A stretch of DNA of 64,000 bases, taken from contig NZ_CP011125.1 of NCBI RefSeq assembly GCF_000737325.1, forward strand, positions 9,176,001 through 9,240,000, in the 5' to 3' direction. Both the position numbers and the translations under genes were made by a program. The notes under the pieces were generated by a model that ran no database searches, was not told the origin of the DNA, and saw nothing but the letters and a program-made list of their open reading frames with translations. How positions within the stretch are numbered: position 1 is the stretch's first letter; each line of letters opens with the position of its first letter. Source of the stretch: Sandaracinus amylolyticus (GTDB lineage Bacteria; Myxococcota_A; Polyangia; Polyangiales; Sandaracinaceae). This document shows, in pieces, positions 24,364 to 33,509 of this stretch.

Positions 24364-25371
24364 TCACCAGCGGATCACGGCGCTGCCCCACGCGACGCCG
24401 CCGCCGAGCGCGCAGAAGAGCACGCTCTGCCCCGCCTTGATCGCGCCCTCGCGCACCGCTTCGTCGAGCGCGATCGGGATCGACGCGCTCGACGTGTTCC
24501 CGTACCGCGCGAGGTTCAGGTAGAAGCGCGTGAGCGGCACCCCGGTGCGCTCGGCGACGCCCTCGAGGATCCGCAGGTTCGCCTGGTGCGGCACGACCCA
24601 GTCGAGATCGTCCGCCGCGACCCCCGCCGCCGTGAGCGCGGCCGCGCTCGCCGACGAGAGGTTCTTCACCGCGACCTTGAAGATCTCGCGGCCGTTCATC
24701 TCGACGAAGTGTCGCTTGAGCTCGAGCGTGCGCGCGCTCGCGGGCTCGGCGCTCCCGCCGCCCGGGATGCGCAGCGCCGACGCGTAGCTTCCGTCCGCGT
24801 GGATCGCGGTGCTGAGGATCCCGCGCCCGTCGCCGCGCGACTCGCTCACCACGACCGCGCCCGCGCCGTCGCCGAAGAGCACGCACGTGCTGCGATCGCT
24901 CCAGTCGACCACGCGCGAGAGCAGCTCGACGCCGACGACCATCACGTGCTTCGCCGCGCCCGCACGCACGAACTTGTCGGCGATCGAGAGCGCGTAGCAG
25001 AAGCCCGCGCACGCCGCGGCGATGTCGAACGCCGCGCAGTCGTTGCGCGCGCCGATCTTCGCTTGCACGAACACCGCGGTCGACGGCAGCGGCATGTCGG
25101 GCGTGACCGTCGCGACGATGATCATGTCGATGTCGCGCGCGTCGAGCTCCGCCGACGCGAGCGCACGGCGCGCGGCCTCGGCCGCCATGTCGCTGGTGGC
25201 CTCGCCCTCCGCGGCGATGCGCCGCTCGCGGATCCCGGTGCGCTCGACGATCCACTGATCCGTGGTGTCGACGCGCGACTCGAGATCGCGGTTCGTCATC
25301 ACGTGCGAGGGCACGTAGTGACCCGTTCCCGAGATCCGAGATCCCGCCGTTACAGTCGTCGCGTGCCCCAT
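24364..25371 (-). CDS. fabH: 3-oxoacyl-ACP synthase III (KAS III)
   Basis: A 335-residue FabH, which condenses an acyl-CoA starter with malonyl-ACP to start fatty-acid synthesis. The catalytic triad is visible: Cys121 in IAAACAGFCYAL, His262 in VVPHQANLRI and Asn292 in RYGNTSSASIP. Other family segments are SRISGTGHYVPSHVMTN and GDGAGAVVV. It stands alone, without other fab genes, so it may supply a special starter unit or be one of several paralogues. A different starter, such as a branched acyl-CoA, cannot be read from the sequence. It follows the opposite gene-free region of 343 bp. Confidence 0.93.
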   Translation of the reverse strand: MGHATTVTAGSRISGTGHYVPSHVMTNRDLESRVDTTDQWIVERTGIRERRIAAEGEATSDMAAEAARRALASAELDARDIDMIIVATVTPDMPLPSTAVFVQAKIGARNDCAAFDIAAACAGFCYALSIADKFVRAGAAKHVMVVGVELLSRVVDWSDRSTCVLFGDGAGAVVVSESRGDGRGILSTAIHADGSYASALRIPGGGSAEPASARTLELKRHFVEMNGREIFKVAVKNLSSASAAALTAAGVAADDLDWVVPHQANLRILEGVAERTGVPLTRFYLNLARYGNTSSASIPIALDEAVREGAIKAGQSVLFCALGGGVAWGSAVIRW

Positions 25372-25714
25372 GCGGTCCCCGGCCTACTCGGTCCCTGGGC
25401 GCGCTGTCCACCCGAAAGCAGCGTCGACGGTCACGAATCGGTCACGCACGCCTCCTGACGAACCGGTCAGGTTTCGCCCTGTTTTCTCGGCGCAACTATT
25501 GTTCGCGACAACGACGAGCGCGTGCGTCGCGCGCACAGCGATGAAAAACGCGCGCTCGATCGCGCCACGAGGGGCGCGCGGCACGCGTGTGCGCTGGAAG
25601 TCGAACGTCGAGCTTCACCGTGACGCGCGATCTCGACACCGGGTCGCCCAGCAGCGGCGCGCGGCGATCTCGCGCGCGTGACGCCGCCACCGCGCGCGTG
25701 CATCCTCGCGCGCG
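25372..25714. other. gene-free divergent region
   Basis: A 343-bp stretch between divergent fabH and the MFS gene. Short open frames on both strands are of poor composition and lack start signals. It contains a locally AT-richer part (about 25470-25510, around GTTTTCTCGGCGCAACTATTG) that may hold promoters, but no confident -35/-10 pair or RNA structure is seen. Confidence 0.5.
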
Positions 25715-27073
25715 ATGACGACCAAGGAGCAGGAGGAGCGCGTCCCGCTGCGCGAGGTCCTGTCGCGGCTCGCGCGCGCGTCCCGCGGCTTCTGGCTCGT
25801 GAACTGGGTCAATTTCGGCGATGGAATCGCGTACTTCGGGTTCCTCTCGCTGCTGACGCTCTTCTTCCAGCACGACGTCGGCATGGACGCGCGCGGCGCG
25901 ACGATCGCGACGAGCACGTTCACCGGGCTCGTCACGCTCTTCATGGTGCTCGGCGCGGGCGCGCTCTCGGATCGGCTCGGCGCGCGCCGCGCGCTCACCG
26001 TCTCGATCGCGATCGTGCTCGTCGGACGCGTGCTGCTCACGCTCTCGCCCTCGCTCGGCGCAGGCACCGGCGCGGCGCTCACCGCGGCGTGGATCGCGAT
26101 CCTCGTGATGGGCTTCGCCGAGGGCGCGGTGCAGCCGGCGCTCTATGCCGGCGTGAAGCAGTACACGGACGAGCGCACGGCCTCGATGGGCTACGCGTTC
26201 CTCTACTCGATCATGAACCTCGGGATCTTCCTCGGGGAGATGGTCTCGCCCTTCGTGCGCGAGCAGTTCGCGCATCACGTCGAGGGCGTGTCGGTCGAGG
26301 ACGTGCCGACCGCGGGCATCACCGGCTCGTTCTGGTTCTTCACCGCGGTCACCGCGCTCGTGCTGCTGGTGAACGTCGTCTTCTTCACGAAGAAGGTCGA
26401 GGCGCGCGATCGCATCGCCGAGCCCGCCGCGCCCGCCGAGACGGGCTCGCTCGTCGATCGCATGAAGCGCCTGCCGATCCTCGACGCGCGCTTCCTCTTC
26501 TTCATCTTCGCGCTGCTCCCGGTGCGCACGCTCTTCGCGCACCAGTGGCTCACGATCCCCGACTACGTCACGCGCGCGTTCCCCGCCGAGGTCGGCGCGC
26601 GCGTCGAGTGGATCCAGGGCCTCAACCCGATCGTGATCGTGTTCGCGGTGCCGCTGCTCACGATGGTCACGCGGCGCATGCACGTGATCGACGTGATGAT
26701 CCTCGGCACGCTCGTCTCGGCGAGCGCGACGTTCCTGCTCTCCGCGCCGCCGTCGCTCGCGCTCCTGATCCTCTACGTCGTGATCTTCACGCTCGGCGAG
26801 GCGATCTGGTCGTCGCGCTTCCTCGAGCACGTCGCGGATCTCGCGCCGCCGGGACGGCTCGGCGTGTACATGGGCCTCGCGGGCCTGCCGTGGTTCCTCG
26901 CGAAGACGGTGACCGGCTTCTACGCGGGCTCGATGCTCGACGCGTTCCTGCCGGAGGGCAGCCCGGGCTCGCCGGGCACGATGTGGACGATCCACGGCGC
27001 CGTCGCGATGGTCTCGCCGATCCTGCTCGTGATCGGGCGCAGGTGGATGATGACGAAGGACGAGGCGCGATGA
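25715..27073 (+). CDS. major facilitator superfamily transporter
   Basis: A 452-residue polytopic membrane protein with about 11-12 helices. The MFS A-motif analogue is GAGALSDRLGARRALTVS between helices 2 and 3 (about residues 80-97). Helix 1 starts with WVNFGDGIAYFGFLSLLTLF and there is an enlarged central region with DRIAEPAAPAETG between the two halves. Patterns such as NLGIFLGEMVSPF are reminiscent of proton-dependent oligopeptide (POT/PTR) transporters, but the E-x-x-E-R signature is not seen, so the substrate stays open. The downstream yaeQ-like gene overlaps its stop by 4 nt. Confidence 0.85.
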   Translation: MTTKEQEERVPLREVLSRLARASRGFWLVNWVNFGDGIAYFGFLSLLTLFFQHDVGMDARGATIATSTFTGLVTLFMVLGAGALSDRLGARRALTVSIAIVLVGRVLLTLSPSLGAGTGAALTAAWIAILVMGFAEGAVQPALYAGVKQYTDERTASMGYAFLYSIMNLGIFLGEMVSPFVREQFAHHVEGVSVEDVPTAGITGSFWFFTAVTALVLLVNVVFFTKKVEARDRIAEPAAPAETGSLVDRMKRLPILDARFLFFIFALLPVRTLFAHQWLTIPDYVTRAFPAEVGARVEWIQGLNPIVIVFAVPLLTMVTRRMHVIDVMILGTLVSASATFLLSAPPSLALLILYVVIFTLGEAIWSSRFLEHVADLAPPGRLGVYMGLAGLPWFLAKTVTGFYAGSMLDAFLPEGSPGSPGTMWTIHGAVAMVSPILLVIGRRWMMTKDEAR

Positions 27074-27609
27074 CGCTCACGGCGACGATGCGAAGGTTCG
27101 AGATCGAGCTCGCGGACTCCGATCGCGGCGTGTACGAGACGCTCGATCTCCGCGTCGCGCAGCATCCCTCGGAGACCGATCGTTACCTCGTCGCGCGCGT
27201 GATCGCGCGCTGCCTCGAGCACGACGAGGGCGTGGACTTCACGCGCGGTCTCGCGGAGAGCGACGAGCCCGCGCTGTGGCAGCGCGACCTGCGCGGCGAT
27301 CTGCGCGCGTGGATCGAGGTGGGCTCGCCCTCCGCGGATCGGCTCCACAAGGCGAGCAAGACCGGCGCGCGCGTCGTCGTGTACGCGTGGAAGAACGTGC
27401 CGCAGCTCGCGCGCGAGATCGCGGAGCGCGGCGTCCATCGCGCGGACGAGCTCGCGCTCGTGGCGCTCGACGGCGCGTACCTCGACGCGATCGCGACGAC
27501 GCTCGACCGCGTGAACCGCTGGTCGCTCTCGGTCAGCGGCGGCGCGCTCTACCTCACGATCGGCGGGAAGCTGCTCGAGGGCGGCGTCGAGCGCGTCTCG
27601 ATCGCGTAG
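27070..27609 (+). CDS. YaeQ-family protein
   Basis: A 179-residue YaeQ-like protein. The family features are the N-terminal FEIELADSDRGVYETLDLRVAQHPSE, the segment YLVARVIARCLEHDEGVDFTRGL, WIEVGSPSADRLHKASK, and VVVYAWKN. The fold is related to PD-(D/E)xK nucleases, with candidate residues E (WIEVG) and K (HKASK), but an enzymatic activity is not established. The length is nearly identical to the enterobacterial protein. Its ATG overlaps the MFS stop (ATGA). It faces the receiver gene with one base between the stops. Confidence 0.9.
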   Translation: MTLTATMRRFEIELADSDRGVYETLDLRVAQHPSETDRYLVARVIARCLEHDEGVDFTRGLAESDEPALWQRDLRGDLRAWIEVGSPSADRLHKASKTGARVVVYAWKNVPQLAREIAERGVHRADELALVALDGAYLDAIATTLDRVNRWSLSVSGGALYLTIGGKLLEGGVERVSIA

Positions 27610-27610
27610 C

Positions 27611-28108
27611 TCAGTCCATCGCGAACCGGCGATCGACCACCTCGCGCAGCACCGCGCCGAGCGTGGTCACGTCGACGGGCTTGCGCAGGAACGTGTCGAA
27701 CATCCGCAGGAGCGGCGTCGTCGGGATCACGCTCCCGCTCGCCGCGACGATCGCGAGGCCGGCGGTGCGCTCGTCGCTGCGCAGCGTGCGCGCGAGCTCA
27801 CGGCCGCTCTGCCCGTTGAGGTTCACGTCGGTGAGCACCACGTGTGGCAGCCGCGCGACGATCGCCCGTAGCGCGTCGTCGGGGTTCTCGAAGACCCGCA
27901 CTTCCCAGCCGTCGCGCTCCAGCATCTCGCGATAGATCGCGCGCAGATCCGCGTCGTCCTCGACGACCACGACCGAGCGGGGCTCGGAGATCCGCATCCC
28001 GCTCGAGCGTCGCGCCCGGCGCGCGCGCGCTGCCGCCGCGCGCTCCGTGGGGACCAGCTCGTCGATGTCGCTCGCTCTGCCACTCCGTGCTCGTGAGCTA
28101 CCGCTCAT
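27611..28108 (-). CDS. single-domain response regulator
   Basis: A 165-residue protein with an N-terminal Arg/Ser-rich extension of about 45 residues and one receiver domain. The acidic pocket is VVVVEDDADL, the phospho-acceptor Asp is in VVLTDVNLNGQSG, the switch Thr/Ser position reads IVAASGS and the conserved Lys is in FLRKPVD. No output domain is present. The ATG at 28108 has GGGAGG just upstream; an upstream in-frame ATG at 28171 overlaps the kinase region's end. It lies 64 nt after the PAS kinase gene on the same strand and is its likely partner. Confidence 0.88.
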   Translation of the reverse strand: MSGSSRARSGRASDIDELVPTERAAAARARRARRSSGMRISEPRSVVVVEDDADLRAIYREMLERDGWEVRVFENPDDALRAIVARLPHVVLTDVNLNGQSGRELARTLRSDERTAGLAIVAASGSVIPTTPLLRMFDTFLRKPVDVTTLGAVLREVVDRRFAMD

Positions 28109-28172
28109 CACGGACCTCCCTCGTGCGCCGCTCACATCGGCGCGCGACCTCCCGTGACAAGGCCGGGACATT

Positions 28173-30449
28173 TCACGCGAGAGGCAGCACGAGCCGGAAC
28201 GTGGTGCCCTGCTCGGTGCTCGACTCGAACTCGACGGTCCCGCCGTGCGCGATCGCGATCTCGCGCACGATGAACAGCCCGAGCCCGACGCCCGCGCCGC
28301 CTCGCTGCGCGCGCTTGAACGGCTCGAACAGCGTGTCGCGGATCCCGCCCGGAATCGGCGCGCCCGCGTTCCACACCGAGAGCTCCGCGTGCCCGTCGCG
28401 CCGCACCGCCGCGACGCGCACCGGCCGCTCCGGCTCGCCGTGGTGGATCGCGTTCACGAGCAGGTTCGTGAGCGCCTGCTGCACGCGCGCCGGATCCCAT
28501 TGCCCGCGCAACGCGGCGCACTGCTCCACCTCGATCGGGGAGCGCGGATGCGCCTGCCGGGTCTCGGCGACGACCTCGTCGATCAGCGCGCAGAGCTCGA
28601 CCGGCTGCGTCGTGATCGGCACCGCGACGCCCGCACGCGCGCGCTCGTAGTCGAGCAGGTCGTGGATGAGGGCGCGCATCGAGTCCGCGCTCCGGTGGAT
28701 CCGCGCGAGCAGCGCGGTGTCGGTCCCGCCGACCGCGCCCTTTCGCTCCAGCAGGTACACCGCCGAGAGGATCGCGCCGAGCGGGTTGCGCAGATCGTGG
28801 CTCACGATGCCGACGAAGCGCTCGCGCTGCTCCGCCGCCTGCTCGCGCTCGCGCTCGAGCGCCTTGCGCGACTCGATGTCCTCCACGAGCGCGATCGCGA
28901 TCGCGCGCTCCTCGCCCTCGGCGTGGAACGCGGCGAGCACCGCGCGCACGCACACCGTGGTGCCGTCCTTGCGCACGAAGCGCGTCTCGTGCTCGGTGCT
29001 CGTGCGCGGCCCGTGCAGCACGGCGTGGAACGCGGCGCCGCACGCGCTGCGCACCGAGGCGTCCGCGAGGTCGTCGAGCACGCGCCCGCGGAGCTCGTCC
29101 TCGCCGTAGCCGGTGATCGCGCAGAGCCGCGGGTTCGATCGCGTGATCTCGCCGGTCGCGGGATCGAGCTCGGCGATGCCGATGGGCGCGAGCGCGAAGA
29201 GATCACGGAAGCGCTGCTCGCGCGCCGCGATCACCCGCTCGGTTCGCTTGCGCTCCGTGATGTCGGTCGCGATCGCCGCGGTCGCGAACGTGCGCTGCTC
29301 CGCGTCGCGCACCGGAAAGCGCGAGACCAGGAACGTCGAGCCGTCGGGCGCGACCTCCTCGCGATCGATCGCATGGTCGAGCTGCCGCACCTCGACGTCG
29401 TGCGCGTAGAGTCGGTCGCCGAGCTCGCCGCCGACGATCTCGCGATCGTCGCGCCCCACGATCGACGCACCGCTCGGCGCGAGCAGCTCGGCGAAGCGCC
29501 GGTTGGTGAGCAGGTAGCGCCCTTCGAGATCCTTCACCGCGACGAGCGCGGGCGAGTGATCGATCAGCCCCTTCAGCAGCTCGCGGCTCTTGCGGAGCTC
29601 CTGCTCGCTCCGCCAGCGCTCGGTCACGTCGCGCGTGACCTTCGAGAACCCGCAGAGCACGCCCTTCGCGTCGTGGATCGCGGTGAGCGTCACCTCGGCG
29701 AAGAAGCGCGTCCCGCCCTTGCGCATCCGCCAGCCCGCGTCCTTCGCCAACCCGTCGCGCGTGGCCGTGTCGAGCATCCGACGAGGTCGCTCCGGGCGCT
29801 GCTCGGGCGGATAGAGCACGTCGAAGCGCTGACCGAGGATCTCGTCCGCGCGGTAGCCGGTGATGCGCTCGGCGCCGACGTTCCAGGTGCGCACGTGCCC
29901 GTCGACGTCGAGCAGGATGATCGCGTGGTCCGCGACGCTCGTCACGATGCGGCGGTACGCCGCCTCGCTCTGCGCGAGCGTCGAGCGCGCTTCCTCTTCG
30001 TACGAGCGCGCCGCGACCGCCATCGCCTCGTCGATCGCGGTGTGCACGAGCTCGAACGCATCGAGCTCGGGCGTGCGATCCTGGCGATGGAGCAGCTCGA
30101 CGACCGTCGCGCGGAACACCGAGAGCTCGCGCAGGACCTCGTCGAGCGCATAGCCCTCGCGGAAGCGCTCGGCGGCGTGGGCCTCGGCGTGCGCGCCGTG
30201 CCACACGGTGCGGCCGATGTCCCCGGCGGGCGCCTGCGTGACCGCGCGTGCTTCGAGCGCCGCGACGAGGTCTGCCACCAGCCGCGGCATGTGATCGACG
30301 AGGTACGGCTGCGGCAGATCACGCGCCGGACCGGTCACCGCGTGCCCGGTGCGCACGCGTCGCGTCCACTCCTCGATCAGCCCGTCGCGCGAGCGCTCGA
30401 GCAACGCGGCGACGTCGGCGCTTCGGAGCACGAGCGACGCATTGGGCAC
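28173..30449 (-). CDS. multi-PAS sensor histidine kinase
   Basis: A 758-residue cytoplasmic kinase without membrane helices. Residues about 10-150 form an RsbRD-like N-terminal helical domain; three PAS modules follow (about 165-285, 290-405 and 415-530), each ending in a PAC-like segment such as SKVTRDVTERWRSEQEL. The HisKA H-box is VSHDLRNPLGAILS with the phospho-His; the ATPase has NLLVNAIHHG and GVGLGLFIVREIAIAHGG. The G1 box reads WNAGAPIP rather than DxGxG, a variant also present in the kinase starting at 53199. It is followed by a single receiver protein, making a two-component pair. The signal is unknown. Confidence 0.92.
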   Translation of the reverse strand: MPNASLVLRSADVAALLERSRDGLIEEWTRRVRTGHAVTGPARDLPQPYLVDHMPRLVADLVAALEARAVTQAPAGDIGRTVWHGAHAEAHAAERFREGYALDEVLRELSVFRATVVELLHRQDRTPELDAFELVHTAIDEAMAVAARSYEEEARSTLAQSEAAYRRIVTSVADHAIILLDVDGHVRTWNVGAERITGYRADEILGQRFDVLYPPEQRPERPRRMLDTATRDGLAKDAGWRMRKGGTRFFAEVTLTAIHDAKGVLCGFSKVTRDVTERWRSEQELRKSRELLKGLIDHSPALVAVKDLEGRYLLTNRRFAELLAPSGASIVGRDDREIVGGELGDRLYAHDVEVRQLDHAIDREEVAPDGSTFLVSRFPVRDAEQRTFATAAIATDITERKRTERVIAAREQRFRDLFALAPIGIAELDPATGEITRSNPRLCAITGYGEDELRGRVLDDLADASVRSACGAAFHAVLHGPRTSTEHETRFVRKDGTTVCVRAVLAAFHAEGEERAIAIALVEDIESRKALEREREQAAEQRERFVGIVSHDLRNPLGAILSAVYLLERKGAVGGTDTALLARIHRSADSMRALIHDLLDYERARAGVAVPITTQPVELCALIDEVVAETRQAHPRSPIEVEQCAALRGQWDPARVQQALTNLLVNAIHHGEPERPVRVAAVRRDGHAELSVWNAGAPIPGGIRDTLFEPFKRAQRGGAGVGLGLFIVREIAIAHGGTVEFESSTEQGTTFRLVLPLA

Positions 30450-30546
30450 GCGCCGATCGTCGCGAGCGCCGTACCAGAGCGCGCGCGAGCGCGAGGGGCG
30501 CCGCGCCCCGGATCGTCCGAGGCGCGGTGCTCGCGCGAGAGGAGGA

Positions 30547-30972
30547 TCAGCCCGCGGCGAAGAGGATCGACGCGAGGATCATCCACACGCCGACGCCGAT
30601 CGCGACCAGGCCCATCGTGCCCTGGAAGGGCGCGAGCTTCGCGATCGTCTGGTCCATCTTCGCCTGCGCGGTCGCGTCCTTGATGAACGTCTTCAGCACG
30701 CCGACGCCGAGCAGCAGACCGAGCGCGACCGAGAGCAGCGAGTCCGCGAGGAACGTGAACCAGTAGATCGGGAACGTCGTCATCCAGCCGATGTTCAGCA
30801 CGCTGCTGATGACGCCCCACACACCCCACAGCGCCGAGATGGCGCCGATCCAGCCCTGGTAGGGCGCGAGCTTCGCGATCGCGTCCTTCGCGTCGGGCCG
30901 ACGCGCGATGATCAAGCTCGCCGCACCGAGCACACCGAGCACCACGAGCCACAGACCATTCACGATTCCCAT
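30547..30972 (-). CDS. membrane protein with internal duplication
   Basis: A 141-residue protein with four predicted helices. The sequence is a tandem duplicate: IAKLAPYQGWIGAISALWGVW (first half) and IAKLAPFQGTMGLVAIGVGVW (second half) share the IAKLAPxQG core and spacing, so each half is a helix pair with a short cytoplasmic segment containing DAxAK. No named family is recognised. It starts with ATG and is preceded by GAGGAGGG in the minus-strand sense. A GC-rich hairpin-prone stretch separates it from the downstream kinase gene. Confidence 0.75.
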   Translation of the reverse strand: MGIVNGLWLVVLGVLGAASLIIARRPDAKDAIAKLAPYQGWIGAISALWGVWGVISSVLNIGWMTTFPIYWFTFLADSLLSVALGLLLGVGVLKTFIKDATAQAKMDQTIAKLAPFQGTMGLVAIGVGVWMILASILFAAG

Positions 30973-31052
30973 GTCGAGCCCTCCTCGTCAGCGCAGCGTC
31001 CTGTCTGCGCGAGCGGGCCGACTCTCCGCAAGCCCGGCGCCAGGGACAGCGC

Positions 31053-31074
31053 GCGAATTCATTGAGGAATTCGC
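31053..31074. promoter_or_regulatory. 8-bp inverted repeat with GAATTC arms
   Basis: GCGAATTC (31053-31060) and GAATTCGC (31067-31074) with a 6-nt centre, in the 170-bp gap between the aceK stop and the start of the duplicated membrane protein. It could be an operator for the latter or a weak terminator for aceK. Confidence 0.35.
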
Positions 31075-31142
31075 CGAGCAAAGTCCGCGCGGAGCGCAAG
31101 AGTTGCGCGCACGAAGGGCGCGATCGGGCCGCGAGCCGCCGA

Positions 31143-32867
31143 TCACTCGAAGCGTCGGCTGAAGCGCAGGTTCTCGGGGTACGGGAAGATGTCGGCCTGC
31201 TCGCCGCGACGACAGCGGTCCTGCGCTGCGATCCAGAACGCGGGGTCCATCAGGTCGCCGTGGAGCTCCATGAAGATCTCGCGCTGCTTCGGATCGGCGA
31301 ACAGGAACGTCGGGAACTGCTCGGGGAACACGTCGTGGGGGCCCACCGAGAACCACGGGTCCGCGCTCATCTCGTCGTCGTAGTCGCGCGCCTTCGGGAT
31401 GCGGCGGAACTTGAAGTCGGTGAGATAGCCGATCTCGTCGTAGTCGTAGAACACGACGCGCCCGAAGCGCGTGATCCCGAAGTTCTTCAGCAGCAGATCG
31501 CCCGCGAAGATGTTCGCGCTCGCGAGCTCCTTGATCGCGTTGCCGTACTCGCGGATCGCGGCGCGCGTGCGCTGCTCGTCGCTCTTCTGGAGGAACAGAT
31601 CGAGCGGGACGAGGCGCTTCTCGATGTAGAGGTGCTTCACGATCAGCTGATCGCCCTCGATGCGGATCATCGAGCTCGCGACGCTCTTCAGCTCCGCGAG
31701 CAGCTCGGGCTCGAAGCGCTCGAGCGGGAACGCGACGTGCGAGTACTCGAGCGAGTCCGCCATGCGCCCGACGCGATCGTGGTGCTTCACGAGCAGGTAG
31801 CGATCCTCGACCTTCGCGCGATCGACGTCCTTCGGGGGCGGGAACCAGTCGCGGATCACCTTGAACACGTAGGGGAACGAAGGGAGCGTGAAGACCGCCA
31901 TGACCATGCCCTTCGTGCCCGGCGCGACCGTGAAGCAGTCCGACGAGTGCTTCAGGTGCAGCATCATGTCGCGATAGAAGAGCGTCTTGCCCTGCTTCTG
32001 CAGCCCGACGAGCGTGTAGATCTCGGAGCGCGGCTTGCGCGGCAGCATCGACGAGACGAACTGCACGAACGCGGCGGGCACCTCCATGTCGACCATGCAG
32101 TACGCGCGCGCGAGCGAGAACACGCGCCCGATGTCCTGCGGCGAGAGCAGGAGCGCATCGAGGAACATCGCGCCCTGCTCGTCCTTGAGGATCGGCACGA
32201 CGAACGGGTACTCGCGGTAGCCGTTGCGCGCGCGCCCGCAGAGATACGCGGCCTTGTTGCGGTAGAAGAGTGACGAGAGCACCTGGATCTGGAAGTCGAC
32301 GTCGCTCGTCCACGGTCCGCCGAAGTGCTCGGCCACCGCGCGCTCGAGGCGATCGAGATCGCGCTCGAGGTCCTGCCACTGGCCGCGCAGCTCGTAGCTG
32401 AGCACGACGTCGCGCAGCGCGCCGCGCAGGCCCTCGCCGCGATCGTAGAACGAGCGGTAGTCGGGCTCGCCGCCGGTCAGGTACTCGGTCGAGATCGCGG
32501 GGCGCCAGAAGATGTACTCGTTGCGGTAGTAGCGACGATCGAGCACGCGACAGGCGACCGAGTTGAAGAACGTCTCGGCGCACTCGGGCTGTCGGTGCTC
32601 GTAGAGCAGCTGGAAGTAGGCCTGCTTCACGTGCGGCCAGATCAGCTCCTCGACCGTCGCGAGCGGGAAGCGATCGGAGACGAGATCCACCGCTTCGCGC
32701 ACGCGCTGATCGTAGAAGTGGATGCGCGTGCGGCCCGCCTCGCGCGACGCGGCCCAGTCGGCGCGCTCGAAGCGATCCTTCGCGGCGCTGCTGATGTCGC
32801 GGAAGATCCGGTAGTGCTTGTCGAAGCCGCGGAGGATCTCCGCGGCGATCTGCTCGGCGAGCTTCAT
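31143..32867 (-). CDS. aceK: isocitrate dehydrogenase kinase/phosphatase
   Basis: A 574-residue AceK, the bifunctional enzyme that phosphorylates and dephosphorylates isocitrate dehydrogenase and so divides carbon between the TCA cycle and the glyoxylate shunt. Length matches the E. coli enzyme. Family blocks are the N-terminal IAAEILRGFDKHYRIFRDIS, VAPGTKGMVMAVFTLPSFP (nucleotide loop), ERFEPELLAELKSVASSMI and VFYDYDEIGYLTDFKFRRIP, the last including the catalytic-centre Asp cluster. No aceA, aceB or icd gene lies beside it here. It is downstream of the macro-domain gene by 43 nt. Confidence 0.96.
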   Translation of the reverse strand: MKLAEQIAAEILRGFDKHYRIFRDISSAAKDRFERADWAASREAGRTRIHFYDQRVREAVDLVSDRFPLATVEELIWPHVKQAYFQLLYEHRQPECAETFFNSVACRVLDRRYYRNEYIFWRPAISTEYLTGGEPDYRSFYDRGEGLRGALRDVVLSYELRGQWQDLERDLDRLERAVAEHFGGPWTSDVDFQIQVLSSLFYRNKAAYLCGRARNGYREYPFVVPILKDEQGAMFLDALLLSPQDIGRVFSLARAYCMVDMEVPAAFVQFVSSMLPRKPRSEIYTLVGLQKQGKTLFYRDMMLHLKHSSDCFTVAPGTKGMVMAVFTLPSFPYVFKVIRDWFPPPKDVDRAKVEDRYLLVKHHDRVGRMADSLEYSHVAFPLERFEPELLAELKSVASSMIRIEGDQLIVKHLYIEKRLVPLDLFLQKSDEQRTRAAIREYGNAIKELASANIFAGDLLLKNFGITRFGRVVFYDYDEIGYLTDFKFRRIPKARDYDDEMSADPWFSVGPHDVFPEQFPTFLFADPKQREIFMELHGDLMDPAFWIAAQDRCRRGEQADIFPYPENLRFSRRFE

Positions 32868-32910
32868 CGGTGCCGCGGAGTGTACGTCGCGGCGAGAGCG
32901 CGTGGGCCGA

Positions 32911-33507
32911 TCAGCTGGTGCGCAGCGCGCGATGGATCGCGTGGATGCGATCGAACGACGGGATGCGCGCGGGCTCGTGCACCTGGCGGTGCGCCATGCG
33001 CATCTGCACGGCGCAGCGCTCGGGGTCCATCGCGCCGATCCCCGTGCCGAGCCCGGGACAGAGCAGCGTGTCGATCGCGCGCGAGGGCGACGCTTCGTTG
33101 TGGGCGCGCACCGCGAGCAGGATCGCGCGGAACGCGACGTAGGCGTTCACCGTGCTCGCGATGCTCTCGGGCGCGCGCATCGTCGGCGCCGCGACGAGCC
33201 ACGGCCAGCGCGCGTGGCCGGTCTCGACGATCTCGGCCTGGCCGACGTGGAGCTCACCGTGGTGTCGCTCGACGATGCGCTGCTGCAGCGCGCGCTGGAC
33301 GTCGTGCCCGAGCTGGTCGCGGATCGCGCGGTCGATCCCGCCGTCCATGATGCCGAAGCTGTTCGCGGGGCTGACCATCGCGTCGGCGTCGTGCGCGAAG
33401 AAGTCGCCCGCGGAGACGCGCACGCCCTCGACATCTTCGAAGGCGCGCTGCCACGCCTGCACGAGCGGCGCGTGATGATCGACCAGGAGGATCGTGCTCG
33501 GGAGCAT
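32911..33507 (-). CDS. macro-domain protein
   Basis: A 198-residue single macro domain, the fold that binds ADP-ribose or its derivatives. The diagnostic segment is DAMVSPANSFGIMDGGIDRAI (about residues 41-61), with the conserved Asn, the GIMDGG loop and following helix; the second phosphate-binding loop is LLCPGLGTGIGAMDPER (about 148-164). It may remove or bind ADP-ribose, or act on related nucleotides. It starts 2 nt after the stop of the Cys-rich lipoprotein gene and is followed by aceK, so co-transcription is likely. Partner reactions are not evident. Confidence 0.85.
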   Translation of the reverse strand: MLPSTILLVDHHAPLVQAWQRAFEDVEGVRVSAGDFFAHDADAMVSPANSFGIMDGGIDRAIRDQLGHDVQRALQQRIVERHHGELHVGQAEIVETGHARWPWLVAAPTMRAPESIASTVNAYVAFRAILLAVRAHNEASPSRAIDTLLCPGLGTGIGAMDPERCAVQMRMAHRQVHEPARIPSFDRIHAIHRALRTS

Positions 33508-33509
33508 CG

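Noticed and set aside
24364-25371. Start of a fatty-acid or polyketide gene cluster
   Set aside because: FabH stands alone; no ACP, ketoreductase or further synthase gene is adjacent.
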